Assembly (NCBI GenBank): GCA_050305515.1
Contig: JBNLFL010000036.1
Span: forward strand, 11,930-75,929
DNA from: JAFGUB01 sp050305515
GTDB lineage: Bacteria; Campylobacterota; Campylobacteria; Campylobacterales; Sulfurimonadaceae
Direction: 5' to 3'
Length of the DNA: 64,000 nt
The notes under the pieces were generated by a model. It searched no databases, was not told where the DNA came from, and saw nothing but the letters and a program-made list of their open reading frames with translations. Positions 32,151 through 41,752 of the stretch are shown piece by piece; within the stretch, counting starts at the first letter, position 1, and every line of letters begins with the position of its first letter. A program made the translations under genes and the position numbers.

Positions 32151-33363
32151 TGCTGAGCTTTTCGTAGAGATTCAGCAGTTCAAGCTGCTGATCAAAATAG
32201 TAGCTTTTGATATTGAGCTTTTCGATCTCGACGGAGTTTTGCATGTTCTGCACGTCGTACTCGGTCTTGTAGCCGCTCTCGAAAAGTATTTTGGTATCAT
32301 GAAGCAGCGTCTCGTAGAGTTCCTGATTCTCGCGTGCGAGCGTGATCTTTTTATCATAATTGTCAAGATTCTGCCGCACCTGCTCAAAGAGTGCCGTCAA
32401 TTCACGCTTGCTGTCTTCAAGCGCTATCTGCGACTTCAGATAGGTTACACGGGCACTCTCGATATCGCGGAAGGTATTAAGATCAAGCGGCATCGAAGCC
32501 CGCAGGCCGTAACTGAGGTAATGCGTCTCTCCGGAGTAGCCCGCACCGGTGTTACCGAACTGGATCTGCTCGCTGCGCTCCCACTTGTACGATCCCGTCG
32601 CACTGATGGTGGGAAAATATTTTGCCATCGTGACATTCTTCTGGTAGTAGTCGCGCTCTATCGTCTGTTCGGCAAGCTTGAGATCGATATTGCGTTGCAT
32701 AAACGTCGCTTCATCCACAAGGGAAAGATGCGGGATCGGCGCGGTGTTATAGTCGGTATCACTGATACTTTTAAAACTGGATATCAGCTGTTCTCTGGCA
32801 GTTTCAAGATCATAAAGCGCCTGCACGACGACATTTTTTTCGATAATGGCATTGTTGAGGAAACCCGAATCGAGCTGCCCGTTAATATACTGCTCGCGCT
32901 TCTGCTCGAGATTGATCCGCGAGTTGTCAATCTGAAATTTCTGGCGTTCGATCTGAACATCCGTCTTCTTGATCTGGATCAGCAAAGCGACCGCCTGCTT
33001 GATAAGCGCGCGCTTTTGCTGATCAATCGTGAGGTTCTGCGCATCAAACGCCGCAGAGGCGTATTTGATGCCGTAGTAGATACCGCCGAATTTGAAAATC
33101 GGCTGATCGATTGAGATGACCGCATTCATGGAAGTCTGGTCATTATCATAGGGTTCACTGTGGTTGTAGGTGTAACTCAGATTCAGAGGCGACACCCATG
33201 AATCGCGCAGCATCAGACTCTCTGCTTCGCTCTGGCGATACTGCAGTTCAAACGTGCGCTGTTTCAGTCCCGAGAGATAGCTCTCAAGCGTTACATTGGA
33301 CTCTTCCGCACCTGCTGCGCTAGAGAGCAGCAACAGCGCGAGACAGGCGGATAAAACCTTCAT
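32140..33363 (-). CDS. TolC-family outer-membrane efflux channel
   Basis: 407 residues from the ATG at 33363, which has AAAGGAGA 5-6 bases upstream. A signal peptide (about 1-19) is followed by two long coiled-coil halves with TolC-like patterns: YINGQLDSGFLNNAIIE and FESGYKTEYDVQNMQNSVEI. It would form the outer-membrane exit duct for the RND pump and adaptor encoded 3 kb upstream in the same run. Its 5' end overlaps argD by 44 bases, so its signal-peptide codons lie inside the argD 3' end. Confidence 0.88.
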   Translation of the reverse strand: MKVLSACLALLLLSSAAGAEESNVTLESYLSGLKQRTFELQYRQSEAESLMLRDSWVSPLNLSYTYNHSEPYDNDQTSMNAVISIDQPIFKFGGIYYGIKYASAAFDAQNLTIDQQKRALIKQAVALLIQIKKTDVQIERQKFQIDNSRINLEQKREQYINGQLDSGFLNNAIIEKNVVVQALYDLETAREQLISSFKSISDTDYNTAPIPHLSLVDEATFMQRNIDLKLAEQTIERDYYQKNVTMAKYFPTISATGSYKWERSEQIQFGNTGAGYSGETHYLSYGLRASMPLDLNTFRDIESARVTYLKSQIALEDSKRELTALFEQVRQNLDNYDKKITLARENQELYETLLHDTKILFESGYKTEYDVQNMQNSVEIEKLNIKSYYFDQQLELLNLYEKLSSDV

Positions 33364-34498
33364 CAATCTCTCCTTTGGTGATTGTCAGTGGCGGCAGGAA
33401 GCGCAGGGTGTTACGCCCGGCTTTGAGTACCAAAACACCTGACTCGCGGGCCGCACTGATGACTTTGGCAAGGGTATCGGCATCTTTGGCACGCAGACCG
33501 CGCATCATGCCAAAACCGACATGCGCCGTAAAAAGCGCTCCATTGGCTTCAAAAAAGCCCTGCAACGCGTTTTCAAAATAGAGCATCGCCGCATCGAGTG
33601 CCCCGCTCTCTTTATAGGCACTGAGTGTTGCAACGACAGTTTTGGCGGCTGTTGCGGAGAGGTAGTTGCCTCCGAATGTCGAACCGTGATCGCCGGCCTT
33701 CATCGTCGATTTGAGCGATGTCATCACCACGCCGATAGGAACACCGCCGCCAAGACCTTTTGCCAGCGTGATGATGTCGGGTTCAATATCATACAGATTT
33801 GACGCAAGGAACTCTCCCGTACGGTAGACACCGGTTTGAACCTCATCAACAATAAGCAGAACATCACGTGCCTTGAGCATGGCCGCGAGAGAACGCACTT
33901 TTTCGCGATCAAGCGGCTGTACCCCGCCCTCGCCCTGAATCAGCTCGATCATCACGGCAACGGTATGATCGTCAATGAGTCCCTCAATGGCATCAATGTC
34001 AGGCGCATAGACAAAGCCGTCCGGAAAAGGTCCGAAATAGTTGTGCATCGACTCCTGACCCGTCGCCTTGACCGTCGTAATCGTACGTCCGTGAAACGAG
34101 TGGTTAAGCGTAATGATTTTGTAGCGTTTGGGTTTGCCTTCAACCTCGCCGTATTTGCGTGCGATCTTGATGGCACCTTCATTCGCTTCGGCACCGCTGT
34201 TGCCGAAAAAGCACTGCATGTCAAACCCGCTCTCTTTGACAATCGCTTCCGCCGCTTCCGCCTGCGGCGCAATCAGATAGAGGTTGGAAATGTGCGTGAT
34301 GCGCTGCAACTGTTCGCACAACGCATCGGAAAGCGCATTTTTTCCATGCCCCAGACTCACCACGCCGATGCCGGAAGTGAAGTCAATGTAATCCCGGCCC
34401 TCGCTGTCGTGCAGTACGGCGTTTTCGCCTGACACAAAAGAGACTTCCTGACGTGCATACGTCGGCAATACAAATTCATCATATTTATTTTTCAACAT
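33320..34498 (-). CDS. argD: Acetylornithine aminotransferase
   Basis: PLP enzyme of arginine synthesis (also usable for succinyl-diaminopimelate). 392 residues. Motifs: FTSGIGVVSLGHG (about 40-52), NSGAEANEGAIKIARK (about 100-115), SFHGRTITT (about 130), VDEVQTGVYRTG (about 218-229) and the Schiff-base lysine in ITLAKGLGGGVPIG. It lies between a molybdo-oxidoreductase (7-base overlap) and the tolC-like gene (44-base overlap), an unusual setting for a biosynthetic enzyme. ATG at 34498. Confidence 0.94.
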   Translation of the reverse strand: MLKNKYDEFVLPTYARQEVSFVSGENAVLHDSEGRDYIDFTSGIGVVSLGHGKNALSDALCEQLQRITHISNLYLIAPQAEAAEAIVKESGFDMQCFFGNSGAEANEGAIKIARKYGEVEGKPKRYKIITLNHSFHGRTITTVKATGQESMHNYFGPFPDGFVYAPDIDAIEGLIDDHTVAVMIELIQGEGGVQPLDREKVRSLAAMLKARDVLLIVDEVQTGVYRTGEFLASNLYDIEPDIITLAKGLGGGVPIGVVMTSLKSTMKAGDHGSTFGGNYLSATAAKTVVATLSAYKESGALDAAMLYFENALQGFFEANGALFTAHVGFGMMRGLRAKDADTLAKVISAARESGVLVLKAGRNTLRFLPPLTITKGEIDEGFIRLSRAVAAL

Positions 34499-36207
34499 AC
34501 TTCCACCTTTATTTTATTTTCCTGATAGGAGGCGCACTCCCCTTCATAACTGAGACGCGACGTACTCAGCGCATTGACACCCGGTGTCCCCGAATAAACC
34601 ATAACGCAGTCGGTTCGAATGTTTTCATCCAGTTTCACATCAAGTTCCACGCTGCCGTTTTTACTCACCAGACGCAGCCGCTGCCCTTCGAAATAGCCCA
34701 TGGCAGGATTGATATGGACATGTTGTTCTCTGAAAAACTGCGAGTTGAGACTGCGCGGACTCTTACATGTAAGAAAAAACAGATCGTTTTCCAGATCGAA
34801 ATCGGCATCCACATCATCGAGAAATTCGAACATGCCGTCGTCCGTGTCGAATCCCTCTTTGTAGGGCAGTGCATCACGTCCTTTTACATGTAAGGTGTGC
34901 GATTCGAAATGCTCCAGGCACTGTTCCTCATCGGGAATGGCGATTTTAAAATGCTCGCACAGCCTTTGCGCCAGATCGTATTCGCTGATGCCAATTGTTC
35001 CCTGACGCTGCTGCGGCATCCGTAGCAGGTCATTATGACCATAAGAAGAGCGGATATCCGACTTCTCAAGAAAGCTCTTTGCGGGTATGACTAGATCGGC
35101 ACGCGCACTGCTTTCGTTTTCATAAAGCCCGAAATAGACGACATGCGCCACACTGAGCATCTGATGTACGACCCGGTTCGTATCGGGAAGCTGGGAGAGC
35201 GGGTTCATTCCCTGAATAAAGAGCAGATCGAAATCGGTGAAGTCGATATTGCCGACCGGAACCCGTTTGGCCTGTGTCTGAAAGGGTGAGGTGATATCCA
35301 GCGACGAATCGCCCAGAAAGTTTACCCCGCACCCGCTCGTGCCGAAATACCCCATCAACACGCCGAATCCGTCAATGGCACGCATGATCTCCGCGCCGTT
35401 ACGGTATTTCTGAATACCGGTTCCGACGAGGATCATCGTTTTTTTCCCGCGTAAGAGTTCCAGCAGGGCACCGATCTGCCCGAGCGTCACATCGATTTTT
35501 TCAAGAATCGCCTTAATGCGCACCGTCTGCGTCAGTTCGTAAAAATCTTCAAAACCCCTGCCATACTCCTGTAAAAATGCACGCGCTTCCAATCCTTCAA
35601 TCATCGCAAAACGACTCAGCAACAGTGCCAGATAGAGGTCACCGTGCGGTTTGATCTGAATATGCAGATCCGCCTGACGCGCGGCTTTTGTCCGGATCGG
35701 GTCAATGACGATCAGCGTCTTGCCTTTGAGCAACGGCAGATAGTGCGAATTGCTTACATGTACGTTACGGCCCCAGAGTATGACGACGTCGCTTTTTTTT
35801 AGCTCCGAAATATCCACCAGACGGTTTTTTCCCCGTCCCGCTTCAATACCTGCCGCTCCGGCACCGTCACAGAGGCTGCCCCGTGTCAGACGCGCTCCAT
35901 GGGATGCGAAAAAATGATCGGTCGCTTCCTGCATCAACCCGAAGTTTCCCCGTCCCCGCAGATGCAGCGTTTGGTCTGCCGGGGTCTCTTCAAGCAGACC
36001 GCTCAGACGTTTGATCGCTTCATCCATAGTGATGGGAACGCCTTTCCAGCGCGGCACTGCAATACGCTCATGCTGGTCATAATGATTCAGATGCGGACAG
36101 AGAAATCCCTGTGTCAGGGGATGTTCACGATCTCCTTTGAGCCCTCCGTCCGTTGCAATGACACGGCATGCGTCAAAGCAGTCGAGCGGACACGCCGTTT
36201 TATTCAT
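34492..36207 (-). CDS. Molybdopterin oxidoreductase with [4Fe-4S] cluster, substrate unknown
   Basis: 571 residues from the ATG at 36207; the frame continues upstream to 36261 inside the adaptor gene. The N-terminal cluster ligands are C6, C10, C14 and C37 (CPLDCFDAC and GFLCPH). A Cys in RGSLCDGAGAAG (about residue 115) is a candidate molybdenum ligand. VVILWGRNVHVSNSH, DPIRTKAA and LFIQGMNPLSQLPD match the bis-MGD family, and the C-terminal MopB barrel ends with GVNALSTSRLS. No Tat signal is seen, so it is cytoplasmic. It is shorter than typical formate or nitrate enzymes. Substrate and electron partner are unknown. Two exact palindromes and one near-copy lie inside. Confidence 0.85.
   Translation of the reverse strand: MNKTACPLDCFDACRVIATDGGLKGDREHPLTQGFLCPHLNHYDQHERIAVPRWKGVPITMDEAIKRLSGLLEETPADQTLHLRGRGNFGLMQEATDHFFASHGARLTRGSLCDGAGAAGIEAGRGKNRLVDISELKKSDVVILWGRNVHVSNSHYLPLLKGKTLIVIDPIRTKAARQADLHIQIKPHGDLYLALLLSRFAMIEGLEARAFLQEYGRGFEDFYELTQTVRIKAILEKIDVTLGQIGALLELLRGKKTMILVGTGIQKYRNGAEIMRAIDGFGVLMGYFGTSGCGVNFLGDSSLDITSPFQTQAKRVPVGNIDFTDFDLLFIQGMNPLSQLPDTNRVVHQMLSVAHVVYFGLYENESSARADLVIPAKSFLEKSDIRSSYGHNDLLRMPQQRQGTIGISEYDLAQRLCEHFKIAIPDEEQCLEHFESHTLHVKGRDALPYKEGFDTDDGMFEFLDDVDADFDLENDLFFLTCKSPRSLNSQFFREQHVHINPAMGYFEGQRLRLVSKNGSVELDVKLDENIRTDCVMVYSGTPGVNALSTSRLSYEGECASYQENKIKVEVC
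34763..34772. repeat. TTACATGTAA palindrome, copy 11
   Basis: Exact copy in the molybdo-oxidoreductase gene, read as Thr-Cys-Lys. Confidence 0.9.
34884..34893. repeat. TTACATGTAA palindrome, copy 12
   Basis: Exact copy in the same gene, 121 bases from copy 11, read as Leu-His-Val. A near-copy TTACATGTAC lies at 35754-35763. Confidence 0.9.
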
Positions 36208-37000
36208 CGCGCAATTCCACCTTAAGCAGGGATGAAAACTGTTTAGGCGCATCAATGACAATCTGCGCTTTATAACTGCTTAGATGCTGCTCATCCGCAA
36301 TGTTCCAGACACGGTTAAAACGGTAATCGCTCTTCTCACCGTTGATATAGAGCACCTTCTGATCAAGGGCTTCACGGTCTTCGCGGCTAAGATAGAATGT
36401 CAGAAGCCCTTTCGAGACATCGGCCACTTTTGCCAGTGCCGTTCCCGGCACGACAACCTGTCCGGGCTTGACCAGAAGCGCATACAGCACAAAGCCCTCG
36501 GCATAGAGGTGTTTATCACGGATCGAACGCTCCAGTTGGGCCTGACGCAGCTGCAGATCGTTGATCTGTGTTTGCAAAGATGCCATCTCTTTATCGGTTG
36601 AAATCAAAGCATTTTGTGATGTGACCAGATTGTAAAACTCATTGTCTTTTTCGACTGAAGATTTGATTTTCATATCCTTGATCTTGTCGTAATTCTCTTT
36701 TTTCCGCTCCAGCACCGTTTCATAGTTGCTCTTGAGCGATGCGTCGAGTTCCATGGTTACATGTAAGAGTTCGATCTTCTTTTTGACTTTCTCAAGTTCT
36801 ACGGCATCGAGTTCGTCATCAATCACGATATAGGGCTTTTTGCCCAGGATTTCACCCTCGCGTTTCTCATCGGCAAACAGCACCAGACCCGAAACATTCG
36901 AAGCAATGGTACGGATCTCGTAGGGTTCGACTTTGGCGTAGTACTCGGTCGCACACAGCAGCGTCGTACTCATAGCGAGCAAGAGCAAAAAACGGTTCAT
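36200..37000 (-). CDS. Periplasmic adaptor (membrane fusion) protein of RND pump
   Basis: 266 residues with a signal peptide (about 1-17). A lipoyl-like half motif (IRTIASNVSGLVLF, about 29-42) is followed by a coiled-coil hairpin (about 65-160), the second lipoyl half (VKPGQVVVPGTALAKVAD, about 177-194) and a beta-barrel region. It is shorter than AcrA-type adaptors and resembles a minimal HlyD_D23 protein. It would couple the RND pump (24 bases upstream) to the TolC-like channel downstream. One exact palindrome copy encodes LHV in the coiled coil. Confidence 0.85.
   Translation of the reverse strand: MNRFLLLLAMSTTLLCATEYYAKVEPYEIRTIASNVSGLVLFADEKREGEILGKKPYIVIDDELDAVELEKVKKKIELLHVTMELDASLKSNYETVLERKKENYDKIKDMKIKSSVEKDNEFYNLVTSQNALISTDKEMASLQTQINDLQLRQAQLERSIRDKHLYAEGFVLYALLVKPGQVVVPGTALAKVADVSKGLLTFYLSREDREALDQKVLYINGEKSDYRFNRVWNIADEQHLSSYKAQIVIDAPKQFSSLLKVELRDE
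36757..36766. repeat. TTACATGTAA palindrome, copy 13
   Basis: Exact copy in the adaptor gene, read as Leu-His-Val. Confidence 0.9.
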
Positions 37001-37024
37001 GATATCTCCTTAAAGGTGGGTATT

Positions 37025-40000
37025 TTACTGCTTGAGAGCTTTAGCTTCACTTGCAGGTATTTCATCGTTTTCAGGTTTTATTTTGTTTATTAATGCATAG
37101 AGCGTCGGCAGATAGAGCAGATTCATTATCGTACCCCAGATTAGCCCGAATCCGAGTGAGACTGCCAGCGGCTGCATGATCTTCGCCTGCCCCGTTGCAA
37201 AGAAAATCAGTGTCGAGAGCCCCAAAAATGTCGTAAGCGACGTAATGATGATGGGACGCAGCCTCAGTTTGGCCCGGTAGTAAAAATCGCGGGTATTGTG
37301 GGTTCCATGAAGGAAGTCAAGCATGATGATCCCGTCGTTGATGACAACACCCGCCAGCCCCAGCATACCGATGATGGAAGTCATGGAAAGGTTCATACCG
37401 ACGATCAGATGCCCCATCAGCGCGCCGAAAATCGAAAACGGAATCACCGAGAGGATCATCAGGGCATACTTGATTTTCGGAAAGATCAGCAGCAGCAAAA
37501 TCAGCATCAGAAACAGCGCAATGCCCACGGAACGGATCATATCCGATTTGAGCTGCTGGTTTTTTTCATCCTCGCCCTTGAGCTTGATGCCGATACCGCG
37601 GTTTTTGATCTCCTCGATGGTCGGCCGCAGCTGTTCAAGCACTTCAATTGCCGTGGTCTGCGATTTATCGACATTGGCACTGACTGTTTTGACAATTTCG
37701 CCGTTATCTTTTTCAATGTATTCATAATCCTGGGTTTTGACAAATTCGGCAACTTCATTTAGTGCGATGAACTGACCCGAAGGAAGCGGCACATCAAAAT
37801 CGATCAGCTTGCTCAGGTGATCCTTCTCGGCAAATTCGGTCGTAATCTCAACAACACCGTTTTCATCAAAACTTACGGCTTTGCGTTTTCCCAGAAAATA
37901 ACCGCTGAGAATCGATGCGACATACCCTTCGCTAAGGCCGAGCTGCTCGCCATAAGGCGTAATTTTGATCTTGTACTCGATCTTCCCTTTGCGAACATTG
38001 TCAACGATATCCTGCGTTCCCTTGATACGGCTGAGTGCTGCCTTGAGATCTTCAAGTGCTTTTTGGGTTTTGGCATCGTCATTACCGATAAGATTGATGG
38101 AAATATCGGTCTTTACAAGACCGACACGCCGCTCCATAACGGCAAACTCCACAAACGGATACTGCTCCTGAAGCGGTTTGAGCTTCTGCCGAAGCATCTT
38201 CACGATCTCATACGAATAGTAGGTGCGAATCTTTTCCGGATCATTAAACTCGAAAGAGAGATCCAGAATGGGGTTGATGTACTTGTTGACAAAATTGGTA
38301 TCAACCATATCATGCAGCTCGATCGTCAGATAAAAAAGGTTGTCACCGCGTTCGTTGGCGCTTGAAAGATTTTTACGCTGTCCGCTGACATGCGAAACGC
38401 TCTTGATCTTGTATTCATCTCTATATTTGAGTACTTCACGTTCAACGGCACTTCCAATCTTGAAAGTCTCTTCAAGCGGCGTGTTGATGCCGAGTTTTCC
38501 CGAGACATAGATCTTGTCGCCGTCAAAGTTTGGAAAAAACTGAAAACGCATCTGATTCACCGTCACCACTGTCGCAATGGGAACAAAAATAAAGAAAAAA
38601 AGCAGCGTGAGCTTTTTATGATGCAGCAGACGGTGGAGTACCCACTCGTATTTTGTGTTAAGCCAGCTCCAGTCGCGTGAAGGAGTTCCCTTTTTCAGCA
38701 TCGTTTTGGCATGCAATGGCAGAAAGAAAAAGCTCTCGAGTAGGGAACCCAACAGTACCATAATGACCACGACGGGAATCAGCTTGATAAAACGTCCCAG
38801 TTCGTCTCCCATCATAAAGAGCGGTAAAAAAGCGACCACCGTCGTCATCGTGGCCAGAGTCACCGGCAGCATCATTTCCCGTACCCCGCGTTTTGCCGCT
38901 TCATCGGGAGCAAGCCCCTCATCGATATGGCGCTGGATGTTCTCCGACACGACAACGGCATCATCCACCGCTATCCCGATAACCAACAGTGCGCCGATCA
39001 GCGAAACGATATTGAGCGAATAACCTGCATAATAGACAAAAAGCAGACCGATGATAAAAGCAAATGGAATTCCCAGCGTCACCACAATAGCCGTATTGCG
39101 GTTGATCAGATAATACATGGAGAGAAAAATCAGCACCAGCCCCAGCATCAGATTCGAAATGATGATGTTCAAACGGACCTTGATCGGTTTGGAGGAGTCA
39201 TGAAAGACATCCGTGCTAATGCGCGGATGGGAGGCGTCATACGCTTCAAGTTTTTCGCGAACAATTTTTGAGAGGGCAATAGAGTTCCCCGTCTCCGCCT
39301 TGTTGACGGCCAGTGTGAGCGAGGGCTTGGCATTAAACGATCCCAGCGTCGTGTCCTGCGGATGATAGATGTTGACACGCGCAATCTCACCGAGCCTTAG
39401 ATATTTACCACTGATATGTAGCAGGGTTGACTCCCACTCTTTTGTACTTGCCTTACCGTTCACCGTCGAGACGAACACAAACGATTTCGGATCATCAATA
39501 TCACCGATAGGAAAAATATAGGAGAGATTTTTAATGGCGGACATAACGTCGGAAGGGTTCAGTCCATACGCCCGCAATGCCTCTTCGTCGATACTGAGTT
39601 CGATTTTTTTGTCCGAATCTCCGTAAATATCAATTTCGGTGATATCGGGAATGCGCAACAGATAACGGCGCAGATCCTTGGCTTCTTCGAGCAGCGCATC
39701 AAACCCCATCTGGTCCGAACCGATTGAGACCTTCAAGAGATCCCGGACTCTATCCATCCGTTTGGCCACCGGTTCGTTCATATCCGCAGGAAGGTTTTGC
39801 CTGACATTGGCGATGGCATCCTTGACTTTATTCAGAACATGATCGGGATCGGCATGGTCATCGAGTGTGAGTACTATCGAGAACTGCCCCGGAGTAATGA
39901 TGCTCTCTATTTCCTGAATACCGCTCACCGAACTGATATCATCTTCAATATCCCGCACCGCCATCTTGTCAAGGTTGTTGGCGCTCGATCCGGCATACGA

Positions 40001-40150
40001 ACCGCTAATCAGAATTTTTTCCAGAACCACATCAGGAAACAGCTCTTTGGGAATCTTGATGTAAGCGTAAATGCCACTTAAGATCAAAAAAAGAAGCAGT
40101 ACATGATTCAGATGCTCATTTTTGAGAAAAAACTCTATCAGTCGCTGCAT
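37025..40150 (-). CDS. RND-superfamily efflux permease (AcrB/HAE-like)
   Basis: 1041 residues, full length for the family, with 12 transmembrane helices and two large periplasmic loops. TM4 carries the proton-relay Asp pair in IGIAVDDAVVVSENI (about 393-407). VTLATMTTVVAFLPLFMMG and the second-half GLAGVVINDGIIMLDFL are typical. It exports substrates from the periplasm or inner-membrane leaflet using the proton gradient. The substrate is unknown; the sequence lacks the metal-exporter look of CusA. It opens the nine-gene minus-strand run with a strong AAGGAG site. Confidence 0.93.
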   Translation of the reverse strand: MQRLIEFFLKNEHLNHVLLLFLILSGIYAYIKIPKELFPDVVLEKILISGSYAGSSANNLDKMAVRDIEDDISSVSGIQEIESIITPGQFSIVLTLDDHADPDHVLNKVKDAIANVRQNLPADMNEPVAKRMDRVRDLLKVSIGSDQMGFDALLEEAKDLRRYLLRIPDITEIDIYGDSDKKIELSIDEEALRAYGLNPSDVMSAIKNLSYIFPIGDIDDPKSFVFVSTVNGKASTKEWESTLLHISGKYLRLGEIARVNIYHPQDTTLGSFNAKPSLTLAVNKAETGNSIALSKIVREKLEAYDASHPRISTDVFHDSSKPIKVRLNIIISNLMLGLVLIFLSMYYLINRNTAIVVTLGIPFAFIIGLLFVYYAGYSLNIVSLIGALLVIGIAVDDAVVVSENIQRHIDEGLAPDEAAKRGVREMMLPVTLATMTTVVAFLPLFMMGDELGRFIKLIPVVVIMVLLGSLLESFFFLPLHAKTMLKKGTPSRDWSWLNTKYEWVLHRLLHHKKLTLLFFFIFVPIATVVTVNQMRFQFFPNFDGDKIYVSGKLGINTPLEETFKIGSAVEREVLKYRDEYKIKSVSHVSGQRKNLSSANERGDNLFYLTIELHDMVDTNFVNKYINPILDLSFEFNDPEKIRTYYSYEIVKMLRQKLKPLQEQYPFVEFAVMERRVGLVKTDISINLIGNDDAKTQKALEDLKAALSRIKGTQDIVDNVRKGKIEYKIKITPYGEQLGLSEGYVASILSGYFLGKRKAVSFDENGVVEITTEFAEKDHLSKLIDFDVPLPSGQFIALNEVAEFVKTQDYEYIEKDNGEIVKTVSANVDKSQTTAIEVLEQLRPTIEEIKNRGIGIKLKGEDEKNQQLKSDMIRSVGIALFLMLILLLLIFPKIKYALMILSVIPFSIFGALMGHLIVGMNLSMTSIIGMLGLAGVVINDGIIMLDFLHGTHNTRDFYYRAKLRLRPIIITSLTTFLGLSTLIFFATGQAKIMQPLAVSLGFGLIWGTIMNLLYLPTLYALINKIKPENDEIPASEAKALKQ

Positions 40151-40242
40151 AATACTCCTTGAAATACGCCATCGTATCCGGCTCTACAAAACGTTGGGTA
40201 TCGTTTTTTAAACGCTTGGCAACACTCCGTTAAAAGAAGCGT

Positions 40243-40248
40243 ATTCTA
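40243..40248 (-). promoter_or_regulatory. Possible -10 box for the RND/argD/tolC run
   Basis: TAGAAT on the minus strand about 93 bases before the pump's ATG, in the divergent gap with cheV. Confidence 0.35.
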
Positions 40249-40280
40249 GTACATTTTTTGATAATTCATGACTTTTTCGC

Positions 40281-40286
40281 TATGAT
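40281..40286 (+). promoter_or_regulatory. -10 box for cheV
   Basis: TATGAT in CGCTATGATGG, 29 bases before the ATG at 40315. Confidence 0.5.
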
Positions 40287-40314
40287 GGATTACTTTATTT
40301 TCTGGAGTGACACG

Positions 40315-41253
40315 ATGTCTCTGCTTGACCACGTCGATGCTGCTACGAGCCTTGCCAAAAACAACGAACTACAGTTGCTGGTTTTCAAGGTCAGTGACGC
40401 ATCCGATGCTCCCTACTACGCTATTAATGTCTTCAAAACCCGTGAAGTCGTTGAAGCTTCCAGGCACCATCTCACCCTGCTCCCTTCCGTTCATCCGCTG
40501 CTTGAAGGAACCATCATTCTACGCGGCATGCAGATTCCGGTACTGAATCTGCCACAGTGGCTTGGCGTCGATCTGGATAAAGAGCAGATCAAACATTCTG
40601 ATATTCTCATCTGCGACTTTAACGGTATCATTATCGGTCTGCGTATTATGGTTGCGCACCGTGTTGTAAAAAAAGGCTGGGGGGAAATGCATGCACCGGA
40701 GAGCTACCGCGTCGGAGAAGACAATCTCGTCATCAATGACACGCGTCTCGATGACGGCAGTCTCTGTCTGGTTCTGGACTATGAAAAACTGCTTGCCGAT
40801 GTCATACCTCAGGCCATGGTCAACACGGAACTCTCCCCGGGTAATCTTTCCGATCTTGTTATTCCCGACAGACTCCGCAAAGGCACTGTCCTGATCGCCG
40901 AAGACTCGAAAACGGCACAAAATCATCTGAGAAAAATCTTTGAAAACTCCCGACTCAAATATAAAATTTTCAATAACGGAAAACTTCTCATCGACTATGT
41001 CAAACAAATGGGTGATCCCGAATCCATTCCTGCTATCATCACGGATATTGAAATGCCGGAGATGTCTGGATTTACCGTTATTCAGGAACTGCGCAAAGGT
41101 GCAATGACGCGAAATATTCCTGTAATCGTCAACAGTTCAATGACCGGCGACAACAACAAGCGCGAAGCACAGAACTTAGGAGCTGACGGCTTTATTGACA
41201 AAACAAAAAGCCAGGATATCATTCCGCTCATTATCAGCGTAATGAACGAATAA
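40315..41253 (+). CDS. cheV: Chemotaxis coupling protein CheV
   Basis: 312 residues from the ATG at 40315, chosen for its GGAG site; the frame opens at 40258. The N-terminal CheW domain (about 10-170) has VFKTREVVEA and GTIILRGMQIPVLNL. The C-terminal receiver (about 185-312) has the acidic pair in IAEDS, the phospho-acceptor Asp in IITDIEMPEMSG and Lys in FIDKTKS. CheV links chemoreceptors to CheA and helps adaptation. Campylobacterota usually encode one to three. The chemoreceptor at 54845-56794 is a plausible client. Confidence 0.93.
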   Translation: MSLLDHVDAATSLAKNNELQLLVFKVSDASDAPYYAINVFKTREVVEASRHHLTLLPSVHPLLEGTIILRGMQIPVLNLPQWLGVDLDKEQIKHSDILICDFNGIIIGLRIMVAHRVVKKGWGEMHAPESYRVGEDNLVINDTRLDDGSLCLVLDYEKLLADVIPQAMVNTELSPGNLSDLVIPDRLRKGTVLIAEDSKTAQNHLRKIFENSRLKYKIFNNGKLLIDYVKQMGDPESIPAIITDIEMPEMSGFTVIQELRKGAMTRNIPVIVNSSMTGDNNKREAQNLGADGFIDKTKSQDIIPLIISVMNE

Positions 41254-41255
41254 GA

Positions 41256-41702
41256 TCAGACGATATAGATATCGACTCCGATCTTTTCGGCAAGACTTTT
41301 ACCTTCATACGTCAGCGCAAGATCCCGATCCTCTGTCACATAAACCAGATTGGAACGGATCATATCATCAACCAGTGCTTTGAATTCGCTGTTGGGACGA
41401 CGGATCAGCTCATTGAGTGACGCGGCATTGATGGCACCGGCCTTTGCAATCGAATAAAATATCTTTAATGCGTACTGACGATTGAATACCGTATTGTAAC
41501 GTTCAAGTATGGACTCGATTTTAATGGCGCGCAAAATATCGCTCTCATCCAGATCATATTGCGAGAGGTTGAACTCTGCATCGAGTTCCTTAATAATAAG
41601 ACGATCCACATCATCACTTTTGATACGTTCAAATCCGCGTGTTTGTGTTCTGCCGGCATGGACACTGTCCAGACGCGCACGAAGTTCCTGATGGTAACTC
41701 AT
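41256..41702 (-). CDS. Small protein with a C-terminal winged-helix-like domain
   Basis: 148 residues, no signal peptide or membrane helix. The C-terminal part (about 80-145) has a winged-helix pattern: FYSIAKAGAINAASLNELI, a recognition-helix-like EFKALVDDMIRSNLVY, and a wing with LALTYEGKSLAEKIGV, like archaeal or bacterial ArnR1-type helices. The N-terminal half is charged and helical. It may bind DNA or a protein partner; the family is not recognised. It lies 2 bases from the convergent cheV stop. Confidence 0.6.
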   Translation of the reverse strand: MSYHQELRARLDSVHAGRTQTRGFERIKSDDVDRLIIKELDAEFNLSQYDLDESDILRAIKIESILERYNTVFNRQYALKIFYSIAKAGAINAASLNELIRRPNSEFKALVDDMIRSNLVYVTEDRDLALTYEGKSLAEKIGVDIYIV

Positions 41703-41752
41703 AAGGGTTCCTTTATGCTTTGGTATGCGTATTAAGCAAGCCCTATTCCACT

